From contig NZ_FQUT01000001.1 in NCBI RefSeq assembly GCF_900129245.1, positions 738,539-802,538 of the forward strand: a DNA stretch of 64,000 nt. Direction: 5' to 3'. Numbering within the stretch: position 1 is the stretch's first letter; each line of letters begins with the position of its first letter. The position numbers were made by a program, and so were the translations under genes. Source of the DNA: Chryseobacterium arachidis. GTDB lineage: Bacteria; Bacteroidota; Bacteroidia; Flavobacteriales; Weeksellaceae. Of the stretch, positions 1 through 8,789 are shown piece after piece. Under the pieces are notes generated by a model. The model saw only the letters and a list, made by a program, of their open reading frames with translations. It was not told where the DNA came from and made no database searches.

Positions 1-447
1 GAGCTCCAGCTTGTAGTTCATGAAAAATATATTTGTACAAATTTAGGGAGAAGCTGAAACAAATCAAAATAAATACCTAAATTAATAGTAGTTTATAGTA
101 ACTACAGATAAGTGTTTCATAAAATAAAAGCTGTATTTTCTACAATTACAACTTTTTCTGTAATTTTTAAAGGTATTTTTGATTACTGTCACAAATTTGC
201 CATTAAATATTTTAGCAAAATTTAAGAAGTAAATGCTTGCCCAAAACTCTAAAGTGCAGCATTTAAAATGAATGCATATTTAATGTTTAAACAGTGAAAT
301 CACTTTCTATCATTGAAAATATCCTTCAATTTTGCATTTGTACTCTAAGTTTTTCTTTCCGGCGATATTTTTTATTTAAATATTGTGATTCCCATCATAA
401 AATCTTCATTTTTTGATGACTAAGTTTGGGATAACCAAATCATTATT
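1..447. other. non-coding stretch before the first gene
   Basis: No convincing open reading frame on either strand. The sequence is very AT-rich and ends in the region preceding the lipoprotein-like start at 448. I see no repeat, tRNA or clear promoter that I would defend. Confidence 0.5.
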
Positions 448-621
448 ATGAAAAAATTAGCAGTATATATATTCTTATTATACATTCTTTCATCATGTAC
501 AAAATCTGAAACGCAATATATTGATCAGGATAACAAAAAGGAAACCGTAAATAATAAAGAAAAGGGTGGAAGCTGCGAAAACAGTATTTTTTACCGGAGG
601 CGATCAGAACAGGATTTGTGA
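448..621 (+). pseudogene. lipoprotein signal-peptide fragment, out of frame with the cyanophycinase that follows
   Basis: An ATG at 448 opens a 57-codon frame beginning MKKLAVYIFLLYILSSC, a classical type II signal peptide with a lipobox-like SSC and a following TKSE. The frame stops at 619-621. It overlaps the downstream cyanophycinase reading frame in a different phase, so the secretion signal cannot be translated into the enzyme. I infer the 5' remnant of an unrelated or rearranged exported gene, joined to the truncated cyanophycinase by a deletion. A one- or two-base indel in a real exported fusion is the alternative. Confidence 0.55.
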
Positions 622-1132
622 GGCTTTAAAGCAATCTATTTTAAGAGACCTTTTACGAAGGAAATATAAAGAGGAAGATGATTTTATGATTGCAGGAACC
701 AGCGCCGGAGCCATGTGTATGCCTAAAATCGTTATTCTGGAAGCCATTAACGGTGAAGCGATTCTGGAGTATGATATTGAACTGAATTCCGGATTTGGAT
801 TTATAGAAAACTGTATTATTGATACCTATTTTGTACATCGGGCAAGATTCGTAAGGCTTGCACATGCTACCATCTTACATCAGGAATGTTGGGGAATTGG
901 TCTGGGAGAAGATACAGCTCTTCTGATTGAAGAAGGATACAAAGCTACCTGCCGGGGCTCGGGCTCGGTATGGATTATTAATGCAAGAGAAATCGGGCAG
1001 ACCAATACCGAAATGGCAGAAAAAGGGTTTCCCATTTATGCAGAAAACCTTAAAGTTCATATTTTGACGGATAATTGTAAGATCGATTTTAGCAGCAACC
1101 TGTTTGAAGGTGCAAATACCGGGAAAAATTGA
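566..1132 (+). pseudogene. truncated cyanophycinase (peptidase S51)
   Basis: The 188 residues match the C-terminal two thirds of cyanophycinase, the serine exopeptidase that cleaves beta-Asp-Arg dipeptides from cyanophycin. Visible family landmarks are FFTGGDQ near residue 9, the nucleophile elbow GTSAGA near residue 44, an IIDTYFVHR-type segment near 87, and GIGLGEDTA near 110. Full-length enzymes are about 270-290 residues, so roughly the first 100 residues, including the early GG.D region, are absent. Homology appears to start near 551, just after a TAA at 548-550, and the only usable start is GTG at 566. The catalytic serine is present, but the missing N-terminal half of the Rossmann-like fold makes activity unlikely. 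It is probably a deletion remnant. Confidence 0.7.
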
Positions 1133-1259
1133 GATAAAAGTGAAGATCTTCAATTGTCGATTAGCAGATTAGCCCAGGGATTTTCACAGATCATTATGAT
1201 ATGGCTCATAAAGGCGTCATTTCTTTATATGTATTTTTAATTAAACAAATCATTTAATT

Positions 1260-2027
1260 ATGAGCGAACGTAAAAATCTAAACCTTACTCTGAAGATCTG
1301 GCGGCAGAAAAACAAAAAAACAAAAGGTAAGTTTGAAATATATAAAGTTTCGAATATTTCCACTGATGCTTCATTTCTGGAAATGCTGGATATTCTTAAT
1401 GAACAGCTGATAAAAGAAGACAAAGAACCTGTAGCGTTCGATCATGACTGCCGGGAAGGAATTTGCGGAATGTGCTCGTTATATATTAACGGAAGAGCCC
1501 ATGGCCCCGACACAGGAATTACAACCTGCCAATTGCACATGAGAATGTTCACGGATGGTGAAACGATTGTTATTGAACCCTGGAGAAGTATTGCTTTTCC
1601 TGTGATAAAGGATTTAATAACAGACCGAAGCGCTTTTGACAGAATTATGGCGGCGGGAGGATTTATTTCTGTCAATACATCAGGAAATACATTGGATGCC
1701 AATGCTATTGCAGTTCCTAAAGAAGATGCCGATAAAGCGATGGATGCTGCAGCTTGTATCAGTTGTGGTGCATGTGTTGCCTGTTGTCCGAACGGTGCTG
1801 CGATGCTTTTTGTCGGAGCTAAGGTTTCTCACTTTGCATTACTTCCTCAAGGTAGGGTAGAGGCCAAAAGAAGAGTTTTGAACATGGTACAGGCAATGGA
1901 TGACGAAGGTTTCGGGAATTGTTCTGTAATAGGAGCCTGCGAAGTAGAATGTCCGAAAAATATTTCTCTGGATAACATTGCAAGAATGAACCGGGAATAT
2001 ATGTCTGCCTGGATGAGAGAAAAATAA
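1260..2027 (+). CDS. sdhB: succinate dehydrogenase/fumarate reductase iron-sulfur subunit, orphan copy
   Basis: This 255-residue protein has the full SdhB/FrdB layout. An N-terminal [2Fe-2S] ferredoxin domain has C64, C69, C72 (CREGICGMC) and C90. A C-terminal bicluster domain has C166-x2-C169-x2-C172 and CCP at 175-177, followed by C221, C227 and C231 (CPKNI). It would relay electrons from the flavoprotein SdhA to membrane quinone. In Bacteroidetes sdhB normally follows sdhC and sdhA; here the upstream neighbour is a broken cyanophycinase and no sdhA or sdhC is present. The start ATG at 1260 follows an AT-rich leader. It is either a paralogue working in trans or a leftover of a rearranged operon. 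Family assignment is firm, role uncertain. Confidence 0.88.
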   Translation: MSERKNLNLTLKIWRQKNKKTKGKFEIYKVSNISTDASFLEMLDILNEQLIKEDKEPVAFDHDCREGICGMCSLYINGRAHGPDTGITTCQLHMRMFTDGETIVIEPWRSIAFPVIKDLITDRSAFDRIMAAGGFISVNTSGNTLDANAIAVPKEDADKAMDAAACISCGACVACCPNGAAMLFVGAKVSHFALLPQGRVEAKRRVLNMVQAMDDEGFGNCSVIGACEVECPKNISLDNIARMNREYMSAWMREK

Positions 2028-2120
2028 TGCCAATAGATTTCAATCATAGTCTAAGACTTAGTTTATAAATATATTTGCTCAGATTCTCACTTCATTTGAG
2101 TATCATGGTTATTAGTTTTT

Positions 2121-2149
2121 ATCCCTGGTTTTTAATCAGGGATTTTTTT
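2121..2149 (+). terminator. Rho-independent terminator after sdhB
   Basis: ATCCCTG (2121-2127) pairs with CAGGGAT (2137-2143), followed by a run of T. It lies about 95 bases after the sdhB stop. Confidence 0.7.
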
Positions 2150-2209
2150 CGCTTAATAATTGACTTAAAAAACGGTCTTAATTTATTAAAATCCCAAAAA
2201 AATAAAAGA

Positions 2210-2443
2210 TTATTTTTTGTCTGAGCGGATCATATAGACAGTCCAGTAGATAATGAATACGAACTGAAAAAATCCGTCAAGAAGGTAAGTCCACTTGATA
2301 ATTCCTGCAAAATAGTAGTATAAATCGATCCATAATAATCCGAGACAGCAAAGTATTATTGAAATCACAATCATAAAATTTCTTCTATAACTAAAAGTAA
2401 GATACAGCAAAAGCAGACAATAAGGTAAAAGCAGAACACTCAC
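2210..2443 (-). CDS. small hypothetical membrane protein
   Basis: The 77 residues shown contain three strongly hydrophobic segments (about residues 2-20, 23-42 and 50-70) and a charged RSDKK tail, so an inner-membrane location is likely. The start at 2443 is a GTG. The frame stays open upstream to 2554 and there encodes plausible protein (NSFAAVWPLVHIQSFILITG), so the true protein is probably about 110 residues, starting at a non-ATG codon (ATT codons near 2534-2548) or having lost its start. I do not recognise a function. It stands alone, on the strand opposite to sdhB. Confidence 0.5.
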   Translation of the reverse strand: MSVLLLPYCLLLLYLTFSYRRNFMIVISIILCCLGLLWIDLYYYFAGIIKWTYLLDGFFQFVFIIYWTVYMIRSDKK

Positions 2444-2671
2444 TGTTTTTACCAGCCATATATCTGTTTTTTCGCCGGTTATTAAAATAAAGCTCTGAAT
2501 ATGAACCAGTGGCCATACTGCAGCAAAAGAATTATTAATAGTAATTTTATAATATCAAATTTTGTGTGGTGTGTGGATCAAAGGTAGATAGATGGATTAT
2601 GAAACTTTATGATTGGTATCATATAGGGGATTTTATTTTAAAATATTTATTAATAATTATTTTTCAGCAAA

Positions 2672-2695
2672 AACTCCTCAAAATTTTGAGGAGTT
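2672..2695. terminator. perfect inverted repeat, probable terminator of the 2731-3336 gene
   Basis: AACTCCTCAAAA at 2672-2683 is followed directly by its exact complement at 2684-2695. It sits just downstream of the minus-strand gene ending at 2731. Confidence 0.6.
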
Positions 2696-2730
2696 GAAAA
2701 GTAAAGTGAATTAAAAAAACAATAATATAA

Positions 2731-3336
2731 TTATTTAAAATCTAATAATCCTTCGGCAAGAATTTTCCACTGTATTTTCCCGGCACCGAACATCCCTCCG
2801 AAAGCAATAAAAAAGTTTCTTATCTTGTCGAGAAATCGTGCATTGAAATTGGGCCTTTCATTTCTTCCGTAAATTCCGACACTTAAAAAATCTATTTCTT
2901 TTGAAATCATCATGTTTGAAGTTGCCGCCCGGCTGTAAAAATGGGCAATATATCCTCTCAGCCTGTTGGGGGCTTTGGATGGCCTGCACATCATCAGGTA
3001 AGATTCATAACTTTTTGTGTCGCGATGGGATATGTTAACAATTTCTACCCAATCGTAACCATCTGCTTCTTTCGTTCCCGGACCGGGTATGGCAATTCTT
3101 ATAAAATCTCCCTTTACAGGAATTCTTTCAACAAAGTTTCCGGAAGAATCAAAATGTTTAAAATCGGCAGAAGCATCTCCGCAATAATCTTTCCATCGAT
3201 TGATAGAAAAAAAACGCTCTTTAAGGATATTAAATTTTGCATCGATTTCTGAACTGTTGTACTGTTTGGTACTTTCAGTATCGTGAAATCCTCCCTTTTT
3301 CTGAAGAGGAATTCCCGGGATCTGTTTCGGCTTCAT
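2731..3336 (-). CDS. conserved hypothetical protein
   Basis: I chose the ATG at 3336 (MKPKQIPGIPLQKKGG), giving 201 residues; 32 codons upstream are open but low-complexity and hydrophobic without a clear ribosome site. No signal peptide or membrane segment is evident. The protein is mixed alpha/beta in composition, with a GPGTKEADGYDWVEIVNI segment in the middle and a basic C-terminus. I do not recognise the family. It is divergent from the Tat-type SDR at 3510, with 173 bases between the starts, so the two could share a control region. Confidence 0.65.
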   Translation of the reverse strand: MKPKQIPGIPLQKKGGFHDTESTKQYNSSEIDAKFNILKERFFSINRWKDYCGDASADFKHFDSSGNFVERIPVKGDFIRIAIPGPGTKEADGYDWVEIVNISHRDTKSYESYLMMCRPSKAPNRLRGYIAHFYSRAATSNMMISKEIDFLSVGIYGRNERPNFNARFLDKIRNFFIAFGGMFGAGKIQWKILAEGLLDFK

Positions 3337-3509
3337 CAATTTTTCTTTGGTGTTAATACAAAAATAGCATCGGTTTTTATTAATCGTTATGATCAAAATC
3401 ACAATGGGGCAAATAATGGTTTTAGATACCACATCTGCGTATTTTGCCTCATTATGGTCTTATAGTTGTAGACTATTCTGCACCACATCACCAAATAATT
3501 ATAATATTA

Positions 3510-4517
3510 ATGGAAAAACAAATCACAAGAAGAAATGCTATCGGGAAGATCGCAGCGACTATTACTGTTGCAGCAGTTTCTCCCGGATATTTGGCACAGT
3601 CTCCAAAACAATACAAAATTCACAATGCTGAAGGTCCGGATTTAACAGATCCTACGACCAAATATCCCAAACCGCCTTTTAAAAGACAGTTTCAGCCATT
3701 TCCAGGACTCGCAAGCAAGATGGATCCTGTACCTGATCATGGGGAAGAAAGCTATGTAGGCTCGGGAAGACTCAGAGGCAGAAAAGCGTTGATTACGGGA
3801 GGAGATTCCGGGATTGGCCGTGCTGCTGCCATTGCCTATGCCCGTGAAGGCGCTGATGTAGCAATTAATTATCTTCCGGAAGAGGAACCAGACGCAAGAC
3901 AGGTTATTGAACTTATTCGGAAGGCTGGAAGGAAAGCTGTTGCTATTCCGGGGGATATAAGAGATGAGAATTTCTGTAAAGAACTGGTTTCTGAGGCCGT
4001 TGAACAGCTTAACGGATTGGATATATTGGTTAACAATGCCGGACATCAGAAGACACATCCATCTGTCCTGGACATCAGTACCGAAGAATTCGACAGAACA
4101 ATGAAAACCAATATTTATGCTCCATTTTGGATTATAAAAGCCGCATTGCCTCATTTAAAGCCGGGTTCCTGTATCATAGGATTATCTTCGGTTCAGGCCT
4201 ATGACCCTTCAGAAGATTTATATGATTATGCCCAAACTAAGGCAGCAACCACAAGCTATGTGAAATCGCTGGCAAAACAGCTGGGACCGAAAGGAATACG
4301 AGTGAATGGTGTTGCTCCAGGCCCGGTTTGGACTGCCCTTGAAATCAGCGGTGGGCAGACTCAGGAAAAAATAGAAAAATTCGGTGGGGATACTCCGATT
4401 GGAAGACCGGGACAGCCTGCTGAACTGGCATCCATATTTGTACAGCTTGCAGACAACAGTGCAAGTTTTACCACAGGCCATATTTATGGTGCTGCCGGAG
4501 GAAGCGGACAGCCATAA
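3510..4517 (+). CDS. short-chain dehydrogenase/reductase with N-terminal extension, YghA-like
   Basis: The start is set at ATG 3510 (MEKQITRRNAIGK); an earlier in-frame start at 3444 adds no protein-like sequence. The 335 residues begin with a twin-arginine-like stretch (RR at 7-8) and a short hydrophobic segment, then a linker, then an SDR core: cofactor motif TGGDSGIG 96-103, NNAG 175-178, catalytic S226/S227 and Y240-x3-K244. The C-terminal AAGGSG end resembles E. coli YghA and Bacillus stress-protein-39-type reductases. Such enzymes reduce carbonyls with NAD(P)H; the substrate is unknown. The extension suggests export or membrane association, which is unusual for a cofactor-dependent enzyme, and may be only a leader peptide relic. 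Confidence 0.82.
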   Translation: MEKQITRRNAIGKIAATITVAAVSPGYLAQSPKQYKIHNAEGPDLTDPTTKYPKPPFKRQFQPFPGLASKMDPVPDHGEESYVGSGRLRGRKALITGGDSGIGRAAAIAYAREGADVAINYLPEEEPDARQVIELIRKAGRKAVAIPGDIRDENFCKELVSEAVEQLNGLDILVNNAGHQKTHPSVLDISTEEFDRTMKTNIYAPFWIIKAALPHLKPGSCIIGLSSVQAYDPSEDLYDYAQTKAATTSYVKSLAKQLGPKGIRVNGVAPGPVWTALEISGGQTQEKIEKFGGDTPIGRPGQPAELASIFVQLADNSASFTTGHIYGAAGGSGQP

Positions 4518-5031
4518 AACTTACTTAAATTGTCCGTAAAGTACAAGACTGGTTTCGGGTCAGATGTGTCGTTTAAAATCTTCATACGCTAAATTTGAAA
4601 ATTTAAAAGTGAGAAATTAAAGATTGTATTAAATAAAAATTAAAGGCTGCCTACATGGGGTGGTCTTTTGTTTTAATGTAGTTTTTATAAAGCATAATTT
4701 TTTAAGACAGAATTAGAGATATTTTTATGATGAAAAGAATATTCATCGGAAAGCCCTCTGTTATTGATTATAATCATATATTTTTCATTTACTATTTCCG
4801 AAATTCGGTAAAGTATTCAAAAATAACCTCCTCAATCTGAATTTTAAATATAATTATACATTGATCCTGAATCTTTTCAAGATCGATAAAGATGCTTTAT
4901 TATTCGATAATTTGTCGACAATATAAATTGTGGGTATGTATAAATAAACAATTAATTATCAGTTTAATGCTTTACAGAACTGTCTGTTAATGACATTACT
5001 TTGTTGCTTTTTTAATTTAAATAAATCAAAA
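4518..5031. other. 514-base intergenic region upstream of the CinA-SDR-amylase operon
   Basis: No supported gene. Just before the operon a -7-like TTACTTTG lies at 4996-5003, which would place transcription start about 25 bases before the CinA ATG at 5032. The remainder is AT-rich with no clear repeat. Confidence 0.45.
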
Positions 5032-5544
5032 ATGAATCTCCAGAAAGATCTATTAGAATTTATCGGAAACCACCTGCAGGCATCTGAAGAAACAGTTTCT
5101 ACTGCAGAGAGTGTTACTGCGGGGTTTTTGCAGTTTTCTTTTTCTCAGATAAAAGATGCCTCACAATTTTTTAAAGGCGGGATAACCGCTTATACTATTG
5201 ATGAAAAAGTGAAATTTTTACAGATTGATGAAGAAGAAGGAAAGCAGTCTAACTGTGTTTCTCAGAATATTTCGGATGCAATGGCTCTGAATGTTGCAAA
5301 ATTATTCGGTACAGATTGGGGAATAGCAGTTACCGGTTATGCAACACCGGTAGAAGAATCGGAGTATAAGCTTTTTGCCTACTTTTCTTTTTCCTACAAA
5401 AATCAAATTATTTTGTCCCAGAAAATGGATCTCAATTCAAGAAAAGATTCTATCAGTGCACAGTTATGCTATAGTGAATTCATCATAGAATGCCTGAAAG
5501 TAGAAATGGATAAACAGATAAGCTTAAGAGAAGAAATAAAATAA
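5032..5544 (+). CDS. CinA C-terminal-domain protein (PncC-like)
   Basis: The start is ATG 5032 (MNLQKDLLEF), 170 residues; it corresponds to the stand-alone CinA C-terminal domain, whose active members deamidate nicotinamide mononucleotide. Visible landmarks are TAESVTAG (24-31), KGGITAYTIDEKVKFL (48-63) and NCVSQNISDAMA (74-85). The usual TGxAGP loop reads TGYATP, and the usual ESCTGG reads ESVTAG, so key substrate-loop residues are altered and activity is doubtful. It is first in an operon with an SDR (24-base gap) and an alpha-amylase. A role in stress or NAD metabolism is only inference. Confidence 0.75.
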   Translation: MNLQKDLLEFIGNHLQASEETVSTAESVTAGFLQFSFSQIKDASQFFKGGITAYTIDEKVKFLQIDEEEGKQSNCVSQNISDAMALNVAKLFGTDWGIAVTGYATPVEESEYKLFAYFSFSYKNQIILSQKMDLNSRKDSISAQLCYSEFIIECLKVEMDKQISLREEIK

Positions 5545-5568
5545 ATACACATCACCAAAATATTAAAT

Positions 5569-6321
5569 ATGGAAAATTTACAGCTAAAGGACAAAAATGT
5601 TTTAATCACCGGGGCCGACAGCGGAATTGGGAAAGCGATTGCCTTGCTTTTTTCGAAGGAAGGGGCCAATATCGCTTTCGTTCATTACCACGATAAAGAT
5701 GATGCAGAAAAAACAAAGAATGAAATTGCAGCATTGGGAAGAAAAACATTATCCTTTGATGGCGATATCAATGATGCCGAATTTTGTAAAAATACAGTAG
5801 AAAAAACAGTGTCGGAGCTTGGAGGAATTGATATTTTGATCAATAACGCAGGAACCCAATTTCCTTCTGAAAGCATTCTGGATCTGGAAGAAGAAAATAT
5901 AAGAAAAACTTTTAATTCGAATATTATCGGCATGATTTTGTTGACGAAAGCTGCTTTCCCTTATTTAAAAAAAGGGAGCTCTATCATCAATACTACTTCA
6001 GCAGTTGCTTATCTCGGTCATGAAGAGCTGCTGGATTATTCGGCTACCAAAGGTGCCATAGTTTCTTTTACGAGATCTCTGGCATTACAGTCTAAACCGA
6101 AAGGGATCCGTATTAATGCAGTTGCTCCTGGTTCTGTTGCTACGCCGCTTACCGAAAAAACGTTTGGGGAAGAAGAGGAAGATCCAAACAAACCACCCCT
6201 TAAGCGTAATGCATCTACGGACGAAATTGCAACAAGTTTCTTATTTTTGGCTACAGAGGCATCTGCGCAGATTACAGGGCAGGTTCTACATCCTAACGGA
6301 GGCTTAATTGTTAACGGTTAG
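5569..6321 (+). CDS. short-chain dehydrogenase/reductase
   Basis: A 250-residue classical SDR: TGADSGIG 14-21, NNAG 92-95, catalytic S144, Y157 and K161, and C-terminal PNGG. It is related to the core of the gene at 3510 but has no N-terminal extension, so it should be cytosolic. It lies 24 bases after the CinA-like gene and ends 6 bases before the amylase, so the three are almost certainly co-transcribed. Related SDRs in stress-induced operons are annotated as glucose or general aldehyde reductases; the substrate here is unknown. The co-occurrence with an amylase makes a sugar-derived carbonyl a reasonable guess, no more. Confidence 0.85.
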   Translation: MENLQLKDKNVLITGADSGIGKAIALLFSKEGANIAFVHYHDKDDAEKTKNEIAALGRKTLSFDGDINDAEFCKNTVEKTVSELGGIDILINNAGTQFPSESILDLEEENIRKTFNSNIIGMILLTKAAFPYLKKGSSIINTTSAVAYLGHEELLDYSATKGAIVSFTRSLALQSKPKGIRINAVAPGSVATPLTEKTFGEEEEDPNKPPLKRNASTDEIATSFLFLATEASAQITGQVLHPNGGLIVNG

Positions 6322-6327
6322 CAAGCT

Positions 6328-7800
6328 ATGAACGGAGTTATTATTCAGTATTTTCATTGGTATTATTCAGGAGATTTATGGAATGAGTTTGCCGGTAATG
6401 TACAGTATCTCAAGGATCTTGGCTTCACAGCGGCCTGGCTTCCTCCGGCTAATAAATGCAGTTTGGGAAAAATGGGCCGTGGATACGATATCTATGATCT
6501 GTATGATCTTGGTGAATTTGATCAGAAAGGCGGTATCCCTACAAGATATGGAACAAAAGAAGACTATCTCGAGGCGATAAACAAAGCACATGAAGCTGGA
6601 ATTCAGGTCTACACCGATATTGTGCTGAACCACAGAATGGGCGGTGATGAGGAGGAAAAGATCACAGTACATGAGGTGAATGAAGAAAATCGTAATGAAA
6701 TAATTTCTGATCCTTTTGAAGTTACAGCATGCACAAAATTTACGTTTCCCGGCAGACAGGGGAAATATTCAGATTTTATATGGGATTATCGCTGCTTCAG
6801 CGGTATTGATGCTATCCATAAAGATAGTGAGAAGAAGACCGGGATTTTCAAAATCCATAATGAATACGGAACAGATTGGCCGGATACCGTAAGTCATCAG
6901 TTCGGAAATTATGATTATCTGATGGGTGCCGATGTAGAATATCGCAATCCTCATGTGGTTCAGGAAATGAAAAACTGGATCAAATGGTATCTGGAAAGTA
7001 CGAAAGCCGATGGAATTCGCCTGGATGCTTTGAAGCATATTTCTTCTGATTTTCTTAAAGAATGGATTACCTATATTAAAATAGAACTGAATCCGGATTG
7101 CTATGTTTTAGGAGAATTCTGGAAAGATGAGGCTGAAAAAATCAATTATTTTTCGGACAAGATGGATGATTTGATTTCATGCTTTGATGCACCTTTGCAC
7201 TATAATTTTTTTGAGGCCTCGAAAGAAAAAGAGCAGTATAATTTAAGCGAAATTTTAAAGGGAAGCTTTTTAGAGAAAAAGCCTGTTTTTTCAGTTTCTT
7301 TTGTTGAAAATCATGATACACAGAAGCTGCAGGCTTTGGAATCTGCAGTGAAAGATTGGTTTAAGCCATTGGCCTATGCCATCATTTTACTTTCTGAAGA
7401 TGCTTACCCCTGCGTGTTTTATCCGGACCTTTTCGGTGCGGAATATACTGATGTAAAAGAAGGTGAGAAAATTAAAATTATTATGCCTAAAGTTGAAGTT
7501 TTACCTAAATTATTAGAAGCCAGACAACATTTTGCCCGTGGCGAGCAAATTGACTATTTTGATCATCCCAACTGTATTGCCTGGATTAGAAAAGGCGATA
7601 ATAAGCACAATGGCTGTGTTGTTATTCTTTCCAATCATAAGGAAGGTTACAAAGAGATTGATTTGGGAAAAGAAAATGCTTATTCGGAATATAGAGACTT
7701 TCTGAATCAAAGGGATGATATAATTACGACGAATGAAAATGGAAAAGGGATTTTTTCTGTAAATTCTGGTTCTGTAAGTGTGTGGATTAAAAAAAGATGA
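6328..7800 (+). CDS. alpha-amylase, GH13, cytoplasmic
   Basis: This 490-residue glycoside hydrolase hydrolyses alpha-1,4-glucans. It shows the (beta/alpha)8 barrel motifs in order: DIVLNH 97-102 (region I), GIRLDALKH 229-237 with nucleophile D233, GEFW with acid/base E263, and VENHDTQ with D330. The C-terminal beta domain ends at VWIKKR. There is no signal peptide, so it acts inside the cell, as in AmyA/GH13_5-type enzymes of E. coli and bacilli. It is last in the operon, with the ATG 6 bases after the SDR stop. The length agrees with cytoplasmic members. Intracellular glycogen or maltodextrin breakdown is the likely job. Confidence 0.92.
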   Translation: MNGVIIQYFHWYYSGDLWNEFAGNVQYLKDLGFTAAWLPPANKCSLGKMGRGYDIYDLYDLGEFDQKGGIPTRYGTKEDYLEAINKAHEAGIQVYTDIVLNHRMGGDEEEKITVHEVNEENRNEIISDPFEVTACTKFTFPGRQGKYSDFIWDYRCFSGIDAIHKDSEKKTGIFKIHNEYGTDWPDTVSHQFGNYDYLMGADVEYRNPHVVQEMKNWIKWYLESTKADGIRLDALKHISSDFLKEWITYIKIELNPDCYVLGEFWKDEAEKINYFSDKMDDLISCFDAPLHYNFFEASKEKEQYNLSEILKGSFLEKKPVFSVSFVENHDTQKLQALESAVKDWFKPLAYAIILLSEDAYPCVFYPDLFGAEYTDVKEGEKIKIIMPKVEVLPKLLEARQHFARGEQIDYFDHPNCIAWIRKGDNKHNGCVVILSNHKEGYKEIDLGKENAYSEYRDFLNQRDDIITTNENGKGIFSVNSGSVSVWIKKR

Positions 7801-7966
7801 TGTAAATTAAATTGATGAAACTGGATATATTGTTGTCATAAATTCAAGGTGCTTTTACTTTTGACAATTGCATCTTCTGTATTAATTTTCACAGGAAAGT
7901 GCTGATGAAATATTGTATGCCGATGTTGAATAAAGAATATGAATAATCTATAAAGTTAATATAAAC

Positions 7967-7998
7967 AAAAGACCTCATAACGGAAGTTGTGAGGCTTT
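7967..7998. terminator. bidirectional terminator hairpin
   Basis: CCTCATAAC (7973-7981), GGAA loop, GTTGTGAGG (7986-7994), flanked by AAAAG and CTTT. It follows the amylase operon. Confidence 0.75.
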
Positions 7999-8072
7999 AG
8001 TTAAACTGAAAGGTAGTTTAAATAATTAAGTTATTGATTTTAATATAGTTTAATTGATATGTAATGCTTTTT

Positions 8073-8104
8073 TAGGTTGGAGTTGAATTAAAAACTCCAA
8101 CCTA
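8073..8104 (+). terminator. strong hairpin terminator
   Basis: A 12-bp perfect stem TAGGTTGGAGTT / AACTCCAACCTA with an 8-base loop, followed by an imperfect T-rich tract. It lies between convergent genes. Confidence 0.7.
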
Positions 8105-8148
8105 ACTTTTACATTTTCTCTTTAATTACTAATTTCCGTAACTGTCAA

Positions 8149-8718
8149 TTAATAAAAATTTCCTATTTGCTGTTTCCAGTTTTCGATGGTTTCAGGAGAT
8201 GCTCGGTCTGCTTTGTCAAAGAATAAATGTCGGTTGATTTTTAGCCCACAGTAGATAAATACACCTGTATCCGAAGTAAGGGAAAGTGCTTTGTTCATTC
8301 CGCTATTTTCATATTCTTCTTTGGATTTGCCATGGGTATTGATAATGGTAGTGAGCTTACCTGCAAGCAGACCTTTTTGTACACCTTCATCGTAACGATA
8401 GGCAAAGCCATAACTGAAAACGCGGTCTATATATCCTTTCATAATTGCTGGCATACCGGTCCACCAGATCGGATAAATAAATGTGATATGATCTGCCCAA
8501 GTGACGTAGTCCTGCTCTCTTTTGACGTCATCAGATACTTTGCCTATACGCTGTCCGGCGATATCCTCCAGTGAAAGTACAGGGTTGAAATTAAGTTTAT
8601 TTAAATCCCTGATTTCAATTTCATGGTTTCTTTCTTGTAAACTTTTTACAGCAGTTTTTAATAACTGGTAGTTGAGGCTTTCCTCATTTGGATGTACGAA
8701 AATAATGAGATGTTTCAT
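8149..8718 (-). CDS. NAD(P)H quinone oxidoreductase-like flavoprotein (Flavodoxin_2 family)
   Basis: The 189 residues have the Flavodoxin_2 fold typical of NQO1, MdaB and KefF: an N-terminal FVHPNEESLNYQL phosphate-binding loop, YPIWWTGMPAIMKGYIDR around residues 82-99, and SYGFAYRYDEG after it, which bind FMN or FAD. These enzymes reduce quinones or electrophiles by two electrons, avoiding semiquinones. The gene follows an AraC-type regulator on the same strand with a 71-base gap. That gap carries a box A site (8772-8788) and a -7 element (8745-8752), so it has its own inducible promoter. Quinone or electrophile detoxification is the likely role. Confidence 0.87.
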   Translation of the reverse strand: MKHLIIFVHPNEESLNYQLLKTAVKSLQERNHEIEIRDLNKLNFNPVLSLEDIAGQRIGKVSDDVKREQDYVTWADHITFIYPIWWTGMPAIMKGYIDRVFSYGFAYRYDEGVQKGLLAGKLTTIINTHGKSKEEYENSGMNKALSLTSDTGVFIYCGLKINRHLFFDKADRASPETIENWKQQIGNFY

Positions 8719-8744
8719 TGTTCTATTTTTTATTTTTGATAGAA

Positions 8745-8788
8745 CAAAAGTATCTAAGCTTCATCTGTTAGAATTGTAAGAAAACGAA
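8745..8788 (-). promoter_or_regulatory. promoter with box A upstream of the quinone reductase
   Basis: On the minus strand TTCGTTTTCTTACAATT occupies 8788-8772 and is followed by a -7 element TACTTTTG at 8752-8745, whose TTTG begins 40 bases from the box start. The same box with exactly the same spacing precedes the genes at 22631 and 24523. After the -7 element comes TTCTATCAAAA, a leader sequence also seen at other promoters here. Confidence 0.75.
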
Positions 8789-8789
8789 A

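Larger units (their letters stand above)
7801..8148. other. convergent intergenic region with two hairpins
   Basis: Between the amylase and the minus-strand quinone reductase there is no gene, only the two terminator-like hairpins listed separately at 7967-7998 and 8073-8104. Confidence 0.6.

Noticed and set aside
3444..3509. upstream start for the SDR at 3510
   Set aside because: The added residues are not protein-like and the twin-arginine signal begins at 3510.
5685..5933. long reverse-strand frames inside SDR, amylase and MFS genes
   Set aside because: They overlap genes with clear motifs and have no ribosome site or protein family features; treated as shadows.
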